A DNA stretch of 64,000 nucleotides from Plantago ovata (lineage: Eukaryota; Streptophyta; Magnoliopsida; Lamiales; Plantaginaceae). Of the stretch, positions 1-11,619 are shown piece by piece. Position 1 is the stretch's first letter; every line of letters begins with the position of its first letter. The DNA lies in contig CM051458.1 in the NCBI GenBank assembly GCA_028274465.1, positions 78,512,085-78,576,084 on the forward strand. The letters run 5' to 3'. Under the pieces are notes generated by a model. The model was given only the letters and a program-made list of their open reading frames with translations. It had not been told where the DNA came from and did not search any database. The translations under genes were made by a program, and so were the position numbers.

Positions 1-240
1 CTCCGACTGGAGCCGTTTATAGCTCCGTCGGAGCTCCAGTCGGAGCTGTAAATAACTCTGACTTAACAGCTCCGACGGAGCTGTTTAAAAACAGCTCCAA
101 AGTCGGAGCTGTAAACAGTTGCAATCGGAGCTGCTTTACAGTCGGAGTTGTTTTACAATCGGAGCTCGGGGTTGTTTATAGCTCCAGTCGGACTGGAGCT
201 GTAAACAGCTTCAAGTCGGAGTTGTTTACAACTCTGTTGA
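1..240. repeat. AGCTCC-rich imperfect direct and inverted repeat
   Basis: About 240 bases consist of variants of a decamer-like module (GCTCCGACTGGAGCT, CAGCTCCGACGGAGCTG, GTCGGAGCTGTAAACAGC) in both orientations, so many neighbouring copies can pair as short hairpins. No ORF is supported. The same AGCTCC vocabulary appears again inside the hAT-type element at 7478-8153 (around 7728-7825), so this may be the inner part of a related mobile element whose left end lies outside the window. Confidence 0.7.
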
Positions 241-318
241 TGGGTAAAAAATCAGTCCTTGTCAATTCGTTCTAATTCGTGTTCGTCCTTTGTCCTTCAA
301 GTTCCATCCATAGTTCTT

Positions 319-803
319 GGTCCTGAAAATGCACTTAAAGGGGGTGTTAGTACCGACTACCTGGTTTGTCAAATGATCAAACAGGAGGGACGACTTCACA
401 AACTGAGGGTTGATGGCTCCTCAGATAATAAGATAGAATTTTAAGGGCAATGATGCTTACCTTGTACTGTGAATAGTACAACCTATTTATAGATTTTCCC
501 CAAGTGTGGCATAGTTGTTGAGATCATGCCAAGTGTAAGGCTATGATTAAATCTCATAAGCTTAGGAGGCCACTAATTGTCTTCTGGGCCTGGCCCATTT
601 ACCCAATTAGGGTTTCCACAAGGTTAACGTAGTAATTTTGTACCAAGAACGCTCTAGAACTCTGTGAGATCTTTGAGTCCGAGGACATTCTCCGATACAG
701 TAGTTCGAGCTATCCCTTTTAGTTACCATGTTTACCAGCTTGTTATTCTGGTGTTTGTAGTATTGGTTTGAGTACAACGTGACTCGGACAACCCAGTACT
801 CAC
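319..803 (+). mobile_element. Possible 3' LTR with polypurine tract
   Basis: The run ACTTAAAGGGGG ending at 331 looks like a polypurine tract and is followed directly by TGTTAGTACC, a typical LTR start. A TATA-like CTATTTATAG lies near 480-490. A right border ending in CA could be near 803, but no second LTR, primer site or coding domain is visible, so this is a tentative solo or 3' LTR. Confidence 0.3.
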
Positions 804-807
804 TATG

Positions 808-862
808 TAGTCCAGTGGTAGGGAAATCATTCCACCACACACATGACTCGGGTTCGAATACC
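808..862 (+). repeat. tRNA-like module (SINE head candidate)
   Basis: TAGTCCAGTGG (808-818) fits the pol III A box and GGTTCGAATACC (851-862) fits the B box, about 33 bases apart as in tRNA genes and tRNA-derived SINEs. No cloverleaf can be drawn by eye and the DNA beyond is AT-rich without a clear SINE tail, so it is not called a tRNA gene. Confidence 0.4.
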
Positions 863-1438
863 ATTATCCCTGAATAGTAGGATACTTTATTCTTTTATCC
901 CTAAATGATATTCATGATGGTGATATAGCATACATATGCATTATTCCCACAAAACCTAGAAAATTAATTATTTGTTGTAAAATAGTTATACTTCAAATTA
1001 ATATTAACATGTGAGTGTTTTATGTAATCTGTATATTGGAACAATTATAATATGTCTTAATACAAATGTTATTGTATAAATTCATTTAAACCACAAACCA
1101 TAAAGAATGCTCTAAGAAACTTTAACCAACGACACACTACTCCACAAATCAAATGTTATTATGCTCGAGGGAAACTACACAACAAAAAGCACCTTCCCCC
1201 TAAAAAATTGCACAGAAGTTGCTCTTTACATGGGGCAGATCCAGCCCATGGATGGGGTGGGCTTCAGCCCGTGGTGTCCCGGAAAAATTGAAAAAATCCC
1301 AAATAATAATTATGTGGTTAAAAGGCATTTAGATACTATATTAAATTTTTAATTTGATTTCTATATAAGATGTTGCTAAGTGATATAATCTAATTTATTT
1401 TATCTCCATTGTATTAGGTTCAATATCTTAGTACTACA
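863..1438. other. Non-coding AT-rich stretch
   Basis: No coding similarity, long repeat or RNA gene was recognised. The open frames here are short and lack splice context. Confidence 0.5.
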
Positions 1439-1464
1439 AAAAAAAAAAAAAAAAAAAAAAAAAA
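1439..1464 (+). repeat. Poly(A) run at the left edge of the LINE
   Basis: A run of about 26 A residues precedes the first recognisable LINE sequence. It may be the tail of an older retroposon into which this LINE inserted, since a 5'-truncated LINE should have its own tail only at the right end. Confidence 0.6.
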
Positions 1465-4371
1465 GACCAAAAAAAGATGTTTCCTGGGGTGTCTGATCAT
1501 GCTCCATTGAGGGTGAGTCAGTTAATCACGTCTAGACAGAAAAAAGATGTTTTAGGTTACTAAATTGTTTGACTGAAATGGAGGACTTTGGTTCTATTGT
1601 TCAGGCTGGTTGGAGGTTGCGTATGGATGGTACTTCCCAGGAGGTCCTTTGGAAAAATTTAAAAATCTGCAATTTCTATTTAGGGGATGCACTAGAAGAG
1701 TGACTGGCCTGCCTATAAAGATCCAGGTTGCCCGGGAAAAGTTGGAAGTTGCACAGCAAGATCTCCTAAATGATAAATTTAATGAAGAACTGATTAAGAA
1801 ATCTAAAGAGTGTAAAGCTGAATTGGGGAAATGGAATGAGTTAGAAGAGAAGGTTTTGAGACAGAAAGCTAAAATTGATTGGCTTCAACTTGGTGACAGT
1901 ACTTCTGCTTATTAACATGCGGCAATTAGGGAGAAAAACTGCAATATTGGTATCTCTGAGTTGTTAAGGTTGGATGGTAGAATGACTACTTTGGATTCTG
2001 AGATTGAGGATGAGATACTTAATGTCTATGAAAATCTTGTTGGGCAGGCTGCTACTAGAATAGAACATGTGAATATTCCTATTCTGAGGTCTGGGAAGCA
2101 GCTTTGTAGGATGGACAAACAGAGTTTAGTATTTCCAGTCACTGAAGCTAAGATTTATAGTGCGCTGGAGGAGATTTGGGAGAATAATGCGCCTGGAATT
2201 GATGGCTTCAACTCCAAGTTTTTCAAGGCTGCTTGGGTGACTGTAAAGAATGAAGTGATTATTGCTATTCAGGAATTTTTCCTAAATGATATAATCTACC
2301 CTTCTTGGAACTGTACATTTGTAACTTTGATCCCTAAATCTGCAAATGCTAAAACCGTAAAGGAGATGAGACCAATTTCCTGTTGCACAACCTTCTACAA
2401 AATAATCTCAAAAATCATCACTTCTAGGTTGGGGAAGGTGATTAACAGGGTTGTTGATGAAAGTCAGTCCACATTTATTCCGGGGAGAGTGATACAAGAC
2501 AACGTCATTCTAGCTCAAGAGTTAGTAAAAGGGTACAAGAGAAAAGGTGTGTCACCAAGGTCCATGATCCAAATGGATATGCAAAAAGCCTACGATACTG
2601 TTGAATGGACTGCTTTGGAATCTATTATGAAGGAGCTGGGATTTCCAATGCAATTCGTTGGTTGGGTTATGAATTGTATGAAAATTGTATCTTACAGATA
2701 TAGTATTAATGGTGTTCCTTCTCGACTACTCAAAGCAAAAAGAGGATTAAGGAAAGGGGATCCTATGTCACCGCTTCTCTTTGCCTTAACATGGAGTATC
2801 TTCACAGATGTTTACAATGTTTACAACAGTTGGCGGCTAAACCGGACTTCAATTTTCATCCTAAATGTGAGAAGCTCAAGATCACCCATCTTTGCTTTGC
2901 GGACGATCTCATGTTGTTTATGAGGGGTGATGTTGTATCTGTACAACTTATGATGGAACAATTTCAATTTTTCTCGAGAGCTACTGGACTTGCTGCGAAT
3001 GAAAGTAAGTGTAAAATATTCTTTGGTGGTGTAAGAGATACAGAACAGTCTATGATTCTGAGTTTTGTTGGTTTCTCTAGAGGGAGCTTGCCAGTGAAGT
3101 ATTTAGGTGTTCCTCTTGATTCTAGGAAGCTCACAATGAATGCTTATCAACCTCTTATTGATAAAATTCTTGGGCGAATTCGACATTGGTCACCAAGCTT
3201 TTGAGCTATTCTGGTAGGAAACAACTGATCTCAAGTGTCCTTTTTTCTATTACCAACTACTGGCTCCAAGTTTTTCCTATGCCGAAGAAGATTATCCATC
3301 ATCGTGAAAGTGTATGTAGGAGTTACTTGTGGAGTGGTAAAGACTGCAGTAAGAAGGCCTTGATTTCGTGGGATAAGGTATGTGATCCTGTTAGTTGTGG
3401 TGCTTTGAATTTTACTGCCTTAACTGGGTGGAACAAAGCTCTTATGATGAAATTATTGTGGAATATTCATAATAAGAGTGATAAGTTGTGGATCAAATGG
3501 GTCCATATATACTATATGAAAGGTAGAAGTGTGTTTGATGTGTTGATATCTAGTACTTGTTCCTGGCTATTGAAGAATGTGTTGAAATGTGCTGAAAATG
3601 TAGGTGGTATGCAGGCCTGGGACGATGCTGTCATTTCAGGGAGATATAGTGTGAGGAAAATTTATCAGGAAATTCGTGGTTTAAAACAAAAAGTGGAATG
3701 GAAGGAGTTGGTTTTAAAAAATCTGGCAAGACCAAAGGCAGTTTTCATACTGTGGTTGTGTCTACATCGAAGATTGGCGACAAAGATAGACTCCTCAAGT
3801 TTGGGATCAGAACTGATGGTATCTGTGTGTTTTGTGGTGATGTCGAAACTGTGGAACACCTGTTCTTCAGTTGTGCTGAAACACATAAATTGTTTGATGA
3901 AGTTTTTGGCTGGATGCGTGTTACTTTTCGATTGCAGGGTTGGCCTAATGATGTTATAGGGTGGAGTAAGAAAGCAAAAGGAAAGACTTGGAGAGAAAAA
4001 TTGTTTAAAGCTTTACTTGCTGAATTGGTCTATGAAGTTTGGAATGCGAGGAACTGTTTTATCTTCCAACAAGTGGTGATTGATAGGAAGCAGATTGTTG
4101 ATTGGGTCATACATAACGTGGTCTGTATGAGCTTGAAATTTTCTATGCTGCGAGTTCATATACATAGTCTCATTTTTGGTTGATAGGAGTTTATTGGTTT
4201 GTTTCTCGCCAAGTGCGTGATTATTTATAGTTTATTACTTTGTAATGTTACTTATTAAAAAAAATGATAGGTGATAAGGTTTGTTCTCTCTCCAGGACTC
4301 TTGTTGACTCGGTTGTACTGATCTGTTTTGGTATTTTGAATAAATTTCATAGTTCAAAAAAAAAAAAAAAT
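1465..4371 (+). mobile_element. 5'-truncated L1-type LINE
   Basis: The element begins within the apurinic endonuclease domain (an SDHAPL-like motif is encoded near 1490). It continues through a reverse transcriptase and a C-terminal zinc-finger region and ends in a poly(A) tail at about 4357-4371. That order, and the lack of LTRs, is the plant L1 pattern. ORF1 and most of the endonuclease are missing. I could not find a convincing target-site duplication around the two poly(A) runs. Confidence 0.85.
1610..4183 (+). pseudogene. LINE ORF2 remnant: endonuclease end, RT, zinc-finger
   Basis: Encoded a LINE polyprotein that nicks the target and reverse-transcribes the element RNA. RT motifs read in order: NAPGIDGF near 2190, a LIPK/RPISCC block near 2330-2380, FIPGR near 2475, QMDMQKAYDTVEW near 2570, GDPMSPLLF near 2757 and the catalytic FADD near 2897. 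The zf-RVT region (KFGIRTDGICVFCGD, then EHLFFSC) lies at 3790-3870. The frame breaks by single bases at about 2788, 3195 and 3783, and a stop lies at 1912-1914, so no functional protein is possible. The ~2788 break is shared with the copy at 16136-16941. Confidence 0.9.
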
Positions 4372-5063
4372 GCTGCGTCACGTAAATTAAACTCTATTAT
4401 CAACATTTAATTTGGGGTGATATTTTTTTATGGATCCACCCCTCTCTTACATTTTGCTTCGAACGAAAGGAAAAGGTTAATTCGTCCAACAACACCGAGA
4501 AATCACAACCTTTAGCAGTAATCTGGTGACACCGGATATTTTTATTAATACCAAGATCAAACTATGTGCGTTAGTCTTATGGAATAAGGCCGCGTAAAAC
4601 ACGCATTCGAATTCATTGAATATTATGGAGTGACGAGAGAGAGAGAGAACACCGCCAAGATTGATTCCTTTTTTCTTTGTTCAACTCGATCTATTTGCTT
4701 GTTTGCTTGTTTACAACTTCACAATAATCCTTTTGGTAGTTTTTGTTTTTAGCTAAGGATAATTTATACTAATCTGAAACTGTGCATATAAATCTGTTGC
4801 ACCTTGAGATTTGTATGAGCTAAGGGATACCATTAGGGGATGTGTAGGGTCTAAAAAACCCTCTATAATATCTGGTTTTGGCTAATCTGTTGTTTTGGCT
4901 CAAAATAAAGCTTTGTTTTGCTCATGGGAGTAGGTCTTTCCCACCATATAAGTTCTAGAGTTGCTCATGCATAATGTGATTTTGGAGTATGCATTTAATC
5001 ACCAACATACTTCTACTGTATACAACTAAAGAAATTTTCTCATGAATGTTATTAATAGCAGTT
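4372..5063. other. Intergenic stretch between LINE and M16 pseudogene
   Basis: No coding exon recognised. It should contain the 3' flank of the minus-strand peptidase-like gene that ends at 5064. A short GA run lies near 4635. Confidence 0.5.
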
Positions 5064-5306
5064 CTAAAGAATAGTATATCCAGCCCTTGCTACCATCGAA
5101 CTCCCACCTATCTTCAACTGGTCATATGCGGACTTCAACTCCTTCAGCGTAATCGATTTACAGACGCTGATTGGGTCTTCGCCCTCCCTCAGTGACATCA
5201 AATATAGATCATAATCTTTACTAGTTACTCTCTTTCCATGCTTCCTCAGCCAGCTTGACTTGGCCTGTAAAAATGGAATTTAGAGTGATTTGAGGTTATT
5301 ATAGCC

Positions 5307-5860
5307 TGTAAAAAGTAAACATAGCTTTTCAATATAAACTTATCTGGAAAATTATCATGAATGATGACTCTCATTGGTGTATGGTGTTAATAAATATTTT
5401 CCCAGCACTTCCTTTTTTGACGCACAACCTAGTGTCTCCCATAGCTGGTTGTGGAAAACCCTCTTAAAACTTAGAGAAGGGATTCAAAAAGGATTAATAT
5501 GGGAATTAGGTAATGGTGCAAAGATCAAATTTTGGACAGATTGTTGGCTTCATGGTAAATTTTTAAAAGACCGAATGCTTGCAACACTGAAGAGTTAGTA
5601 AGTGACTATATTCTGGATGGTAGATGGAACTTAAGCAAACTAGAGCAGGTACTGTCTGTTAACGTTATTGAAGAGATGTTAGCTCATCAACTTCCTGATA
5701 TACTTAAGGATGATAACCTTATTTGGAAAGGGGAAAGCACATATAAGTTCTCAGTAAAAAGTGCTTATAAAATGCTTAACCATCCTGACCAACCAAGTTT
5801 ACCCTGGAAAAGATTATGGAACTTAGATTTATTACCTAAGATTAAATTATCCATGCATCA
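5307..5860 (+). mobile_element. Internal fragment of an L1 LINE in a pseudogene intron
   Basis: Plus-strand frames encode the post-RT part of a plant LINE polyprotein: AFQYKLIWK near 5325, then GLIWELGNGAKIKFW near 5495, then LIWKGESTYKFSVKSAYK near 5720, with frame breaks between. No poly(A) tail or LINE 3' end is present. An 11-base repeat, GCCTGTAAAAA, sits at 5263-5273 and 5307-5317 on its left side. It lies between the last two exons of the SPP-like pseudogene, on the opposite strand. Confidence 0.75.
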
Positions 5861-7477
5861 CTAACCTATAAGAAACTATAACATCACTTATTTGTAATTA
5901 AACTTGAACTGACCTGTCGCAAGTCATACATATCCATCTTGGACTTGGTCATTAAAAGTATGCTCTGGCAATCCCGAACATTGTAATGAACCTAACACGG
6001 AGTATGTTAATTTAACATCAGTGCACGTAAAAAAATATAAACACTTTTGCAAATTATACAAGAAGAACAAAGTTACCTCAAAGGGTTTGAGCAAATGTCT
6101 ATCATGTACCCCATCTAGTCTCTCAAAAAGTTGCACATTAAATGAAACTTCATATGTGGATCCTCGAACTGACAGTTTGCTGAGACTATATGAAGATTGA
6201 GGAACCAAAATTAAATAATATTTTGAGACTAAATTTTAAAACAAATACACCTAAACTTAAACATACCTGATCGATATGATCGTAGATAACATATCAACTA
6301 TAATTTCGTTGCGCAAATTTCTGCGGATCATGCATGGCCCAGCGATGTATCCCCATGATCTTTTAACTGTGTCCTTCATATATACACCGAGTACTTCCAA
6401 TTTAGATTTTGAAAATAATACTTCACGGACATTGATATCAAAGCCGGCAGATTTTTTGATGGTACCAAGATAGTCCAGAATGCAAGATTCAATACACTGC
6501 TCAGTAAAATCTCCAACGATGTACACCTGCAAGTTTGATTAAAAGCAATTATTAATCATAGAAATTATAGTTAATCAGCAGTCAAACTCAATTTCAAAAA
6601 AGATGATAATCACATTCTACTTCTGTTCGACTCTGGTTACTAAATATATGAACACTTATGTTGGTAGAGTGTGAAAACTTCTAGTGTGTGCATAATTAAA
6701 TTCAACTTAGTATGTACACATCTAAATAACCAAGACATAAATGCTAACAATAGATATGACCACTCTTCAGATATTCTGTTGGTAAAGGGTGAAGACTTCT
6801 AGTGTGTGCATAATTAAATTCAACTTAATATGTACACATCTAAATAACCAAGACATAAATGCTAACAATAGACTTGAGCATAAGATTCGTACCTCCATAT
6901 TACCGCTAACAAATTGACGCATCACTGCGTCTTTGACTTGTTCTAGTGATAATTTCTGGATTATATCTTCTGGTAGCCCAACAAAACGGTGGTCTCCATT
7001 TAGTAGAGCATGTAGGAGTTTGTGGACAACTAAACTTTGTAGATCTTTGAAATCTTTTCATACTCTGAAACGAGAGACTCTTTTGCTCTTTCAAAAGAGG
7101 AAATACTCCAATTACTATGCTGCAATAATGAAAGTAGTAGAGTTAGTATTATTTATTATTATCTAACAAATAATACATAAAAACTACTCCAAAATCATGA
7201 AATCACTACCTCAATGGTCATATGTATATATTGGAAGCAAGCAATCATCATATCATGGTCACATCTGAAGTCGATTTCCAATGATAATGATTCTGGTGAA
7301 TACTCCATTTTCACGGAAATCAAATTATCTTCACAAAATAAGGACAACTGATGCAATTTGACATTCAAATAAATTAAATAACTTCAATAGACTAAGAATA
7401 AGATTAAAAAAAATGGTTAACAAAAAGAAAACAATAAACAACAATAAGTTGAAGATCGAAAAAGAAAACAATTTAAA

Positions 7478-8153
7478 GGGAAAATTACATCTGACTCCTT
7501 GTTACGAGCTCCAACTACAGAATTGTCCTCCTTAGTTTAACATTGAGCTCCTTTGCCCGGAAAAACTTTGACCTCGCCGTTATTCACTTTTAAAAAACAC
7601 CGGCCAAACAAGGCCTTAGCTTTTTTGATATCATTTTTCTTTTTCTTTTCTTTTTATCTTTTCTCTTTTCTTTTAATCTTTTCTCTTTTCATTTTTTTAC
7701 ATCTTCTTCTTCACCTTACAGTACTGCTACAGCTCCGGTACCAGAACTGCTACAGCTCCAGTACTGGTCAGGAGCTGTTACAGCTCCGGTCAGGAGCTGT
7801 TTGCAGCTCCTACCAGAGCTGTGGTATCCTTTGTTTTATTTTTTATATATTTTATATTTTTGGGTTTTGTTTAAAAAAACTTATATTTTTGGGGAAGTTT
7901 TGAAAAAAAACCTTAATTTGGGGTAATTTTACAATTATTATTAGTTCATTTAAAAATTTATTAAATGTTTGTGGTTAATTTGAAATAAATTAAAGTTAAT
8001 TTTGTAAAATAAAATAGTTTAGAGGCAAATGTGTAAATAAGGAAAATTTAAGGTGTTTGATTATCCACAAAAACTGTGATTCCGACAGGGTTAAAATTGT
8101 AATTTCCAGCTGTTAGTTCGCAACTAACAAGGGGTGTAGATGTTAATTAACCC
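7478..8153. mobile_element. Non-autonomous hAT-type element, 8-bp TSD
   Basis: The 676-bp element is flanked by perfect 8-bp repeats AATTTAAA (7470-7477 and 8154-8161). Its ends are inverted: GGGAAAATTACATCTGACTC on the left against GGGTTAATTAACATCTACAC on the reversed right end. An 8-bp duplication plus short inverted ends is the hAT signature. It encodes no transposase; the inside has a TTTTC-rich run (7630-7700) and an AGCTCC repeat (7728-7825). It sits in the intron between SPP-like exons 8185-8334 and 7210-7347. Confidence 0.75.
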
Positions 8154-11100
8154 AATTTAAATAATGAATCCATTCAGAGATAACCTGATGCTTCGAGAAA
8201 TTGGATACACTGGATTCATTCAAGAAAGTCATCAGACCAACTGAGACAGCCCCTTGGGATTTAGGAGTCTCAGCGCCCTTTCCACCGGCCACTGAAATAC
8301 GTATCAAACCAGTCTTGCATGTTCTTTGGGATATCTAAGTAAAAACAAGCATAATCATAAGTATACGTAAAGTTAAAGTTGGGATTTAGAACAATTTAAT
8401 AAGATTAAAGTGGACTAATTACCTTGTACTTGACCAGAATCCCATTAGAAAGTTTTCTTTCAACAATCCCCATCATTTCATTGAATACCTTTGATTCTCC
8501 ACGTTGATATACATCAATAAAGCATGGACAACGTTCCATCTTTAAATCCTCAAGTTGTTTTGGGGATATTAAGAACAAAGGAGTTCCCTGGAAATTGATT
8601 AAAACAATACACAATTCAAAATAAAGTTGACCAAATGGAACACAAGTTCAAAATTCAAAAAGTAGATAATTTCAAACCACCAACATATAACATCAGTGTG
8701 TAGCTAACCTACTTAAATGTTACTGTACCAAATTGGATGAGTATTCAACTTTGTATAGAATGATTTTGAAACATGAAATGAAAACAATACCATAGAAGTT
8801 AAACACATTAAACAAAAAGCTATAGAACTGGAAGCTTAATAGCAGTATGAATACCTCCAGGGATTCACTCTCAACGGGTTCATTCAGTCCAGCATTAATA
8901 GCCCTTGAAATGTCTTCCGCTTCTATTTGAAGCTTATTGGGTGCAGAGACAAATATTATTGCTGGATGTGAAAATTCTTCTCCAAAATCAGCAATGAACT
9001 CAAGCATCTTTGAGGCCATGGCGTTAATCTAATACAAAAAATTGCTTTAATGTATGCATGTAGCTACAAAATTTGAATGCTATCAATTCAAAATTACCTC
9101 AAGAGGTGTAATAGTGTCTGCAACAGACACCATAAACTCATGCATACGAAGGTAGTCCAAGACCCCAGATCCCCAATCAGCACCATTAATTAGAACACCC
9201 AGAAGAGCTTCGGAATCAGAAGAAGCTAAACTTTCAGTTTGTGCCAATGAGACCTTCATATAACGAAGAAACTCGTCCTCTGTGATGCCAAATTCCTTCA
9301 TATGCTTGACCTGAAACGTTTCAAAAAAAAAAGGTACAATTAGATAATACTCAACACATTAAAAATATTATTTTTCACAACAGTATTACAACTTTAAATA
9401 CATTTCCACTACAAAAAGTAACCTATTAACTAAACTTTACATTTATTTTATTAACTTAATTTTACTACCAGAGCATTGGACTAATTCTAACGGGCAAATT
9501 TTTGTGGGATGGACAAAATAGTATTATTTTACTAGTAAACCATTAAGCCACAACTTCAAACACATTAATATATTTGCAAACGGGTAAAATGTTGTTGGGA
9601 ATATGTTGACCGAAATGCAAGATCGGAAATAGAAGATCCAATCCAAGCATAAAAAGGTAACAAACCTCTTGCACAACAACCTTAATTGCATTTCGCCAAT
9701 TTTTAGGATATGAAGTCACTTCCAATTGAAACAGTTTTACAGCATCAAACTTATACGAGCTCATGCAGGAGTCTATGTATGGCAGTGGATTTGAAGTCTA
9801 CAAAATAATTTCAATTAGGATTGAAATCTTTAAATATCAGAATAGTTATAAAACATGAACGATAACTAAGAGAATATTAATTAGTTGTATATGTAAGTCT
9901 ATATTTATGAAACTGCTAACGATTGTCAGATATCTTTATATATTGTTTATAGACCAAACCTCGCATCTCCTGATGAAACGTGATTGCAAAGCATTCAGCA
10001 ATACCGTCTCCATCATAAAATCCCGCAGATGACTGTATGTATAGAACTTCTGTCTACGGTTCTGATATTTAAAATCAATATCAATATCATTTTACACTTC
10101 TAAATCATCAACAAAGTAAACATAGAAAAAAATGAGTTGAGGAAGAATGTCCAAAACAATGTATTGCAACAGAATTTTAGAACCAATAATGGCATGGAAG
10201 ATGGGTAAGCATAATTATCAAGTGTAAAAGGATGTAAAATCATTGCCACTAACCTTTGCAATCATGTAAAATGAGAAATCCTGAATCAATTCATGCTTGA
10301 ATATATGTAGAAGTTTCGCTTCGCCATGATTTTCAGGAATTGACACTGTATTATAAAGTATAGGCGAACGCAGAGGATTTATTTTTATTCCAAGCTTCTG
10401 GGTGAGGAAGCTAGCCGCTGCACCAAAAAGACTGTGTCCAAAGGTTGCCTGGAGAAGATATTAGAAATTAATTAGATGCAATAACAATACTAAATATAAA
10501 CTTCTAAGTAGGTATGAAACTCACCTGAATGTGTTTGACGGTAGCAGAAATGTCTACATCACCCACGATGTAGAGTGTGGCGTTTCTGGGATGGTACCAA
10601 CGCTTGTAAAATTTTATGAGGTCCTCTTTACCCCATTTCAGTATCTGCTCCTCGAGACCAATTGTAAAGCGTTTGCTCAAGATGTTCTCAGGAAACAAGC
10701 ATTCAATATACTGCAACAAAAAACAAGAGTTAGGTGAAAAGATTGGGTAGAAGGTAAAATCCAAAAGTAAATGAGAGTTACTTATTGACTACTACTCAGG
10801 TAGCAAGTACCTGCTTATGCACACGAGTGTCTATTGTGTTATCCATTTGCAACTCAGATAAGACCCTCCCTCTTTCAGCTTCAACAATACTTGTACACAA
10901 ACCAACAGTAAAGTCCCAAAATTTCGAACGGAACACCATCTATGGGGTTGAAATAAAATTGATCAACAACATAATTTGATTTTGCATATATTCAGGAAAA
11001 AAAGAAATCCGTCGAAGTATTTGGATCCAAAAAGTATCACGGAATAGGGAAGGTAATATGTTTCCATACCACATGCAGGTACCGGAGAACCAACCACAGG

Positions 11101-11619
11101 CACTCATAACCCTACATATTAGATCCAAGAAACACAGAGAGCATGAGAATGTAAAGAAGATAATATAGCTCAGAACATGAGAGTTGGTGAACTTCCCCTA
11201 CCCCTTCCATATGCGTTGGGGATCCTGCTTCATATGTAGTGTTAAACTGGTTTGTGTAAGCTCTACAGTCATCTGCAAAATGCGGCTGTTCTACGGATCT
11301 GAAAACAACATGTTCGACAAAATGAGCCATTCCTTGCTCATTCTCCTCCTCATCTACTGATCCCACGTGGACCTGCAAACGAACTTCGAACCTGCGATAA
11401 GCGACATACAAAGTGAGTCAATATCTTATGCTTTTTAAACCAATAATCTTATCTTGCACAAGTGCAGTACCTGTGGGGAGGGGTTTTATTCTCCAGAATA
11501 AAATATCGGAGACCGTTACTGAGTTTCCCCTTGTAAAGTTTGTCATTTGCTGGTAGGTCAGAATTTAGAAATTCTGTAACTGGCCGATATACACGGACGG
11601 AAACTAAAGGAGAATGAAC

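Larger units (their letters stand above)
5064..11619 (-). pseudogene. SPP: Stromal processing peptidase-like M16 metallopeptidase, broken
   Basis: The intact relative is a chloroplast-stroma zinc peptidase that removes transit peptides. Exons read on the minus strand: 11471-11619, 11202-11391, 10811-10939, 10525-10710, 10254-10448, 9960-10061, 9666-9797, 9098-9310, 8855-9028, 8423-8587, 8185-8334, 7210-7347, 6893-7119, 6267-6526, 6077-6185, 5914-5991, 5064-5264. The inverted zinc motif HFVEH is in 11202-11391, and later exons follow the SPP order (GLEEQILKW, NATLYIVGDV, VGDFTEQ). Damage: a one-base deletion near 7045-7052 breaks exon 6893-7119; the piece expected between 10940 and 11201 is unreadable and hits a stop; no transit peptide or first exon is found upstream. 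Introns carry a LINE piece and a hAT-type element. A working but mis-sequenced gene is less likely. Confidence 0.8.

Noticed and set aside
808..862. Functional tRNA gene
   Set aside because: A and B boxes are present but no acceptor or anticodon stem pairs.
607..864. 85-codon minus-strand ORF
   Set aside because: Overlaps the LTR/SINE-like region and matches no protein family I know.
7553..7903. 116-codon hydrophobic ORF
   Set aside because: Comes from the TTTTC-rich run inside the hAT element; no start context or homology.
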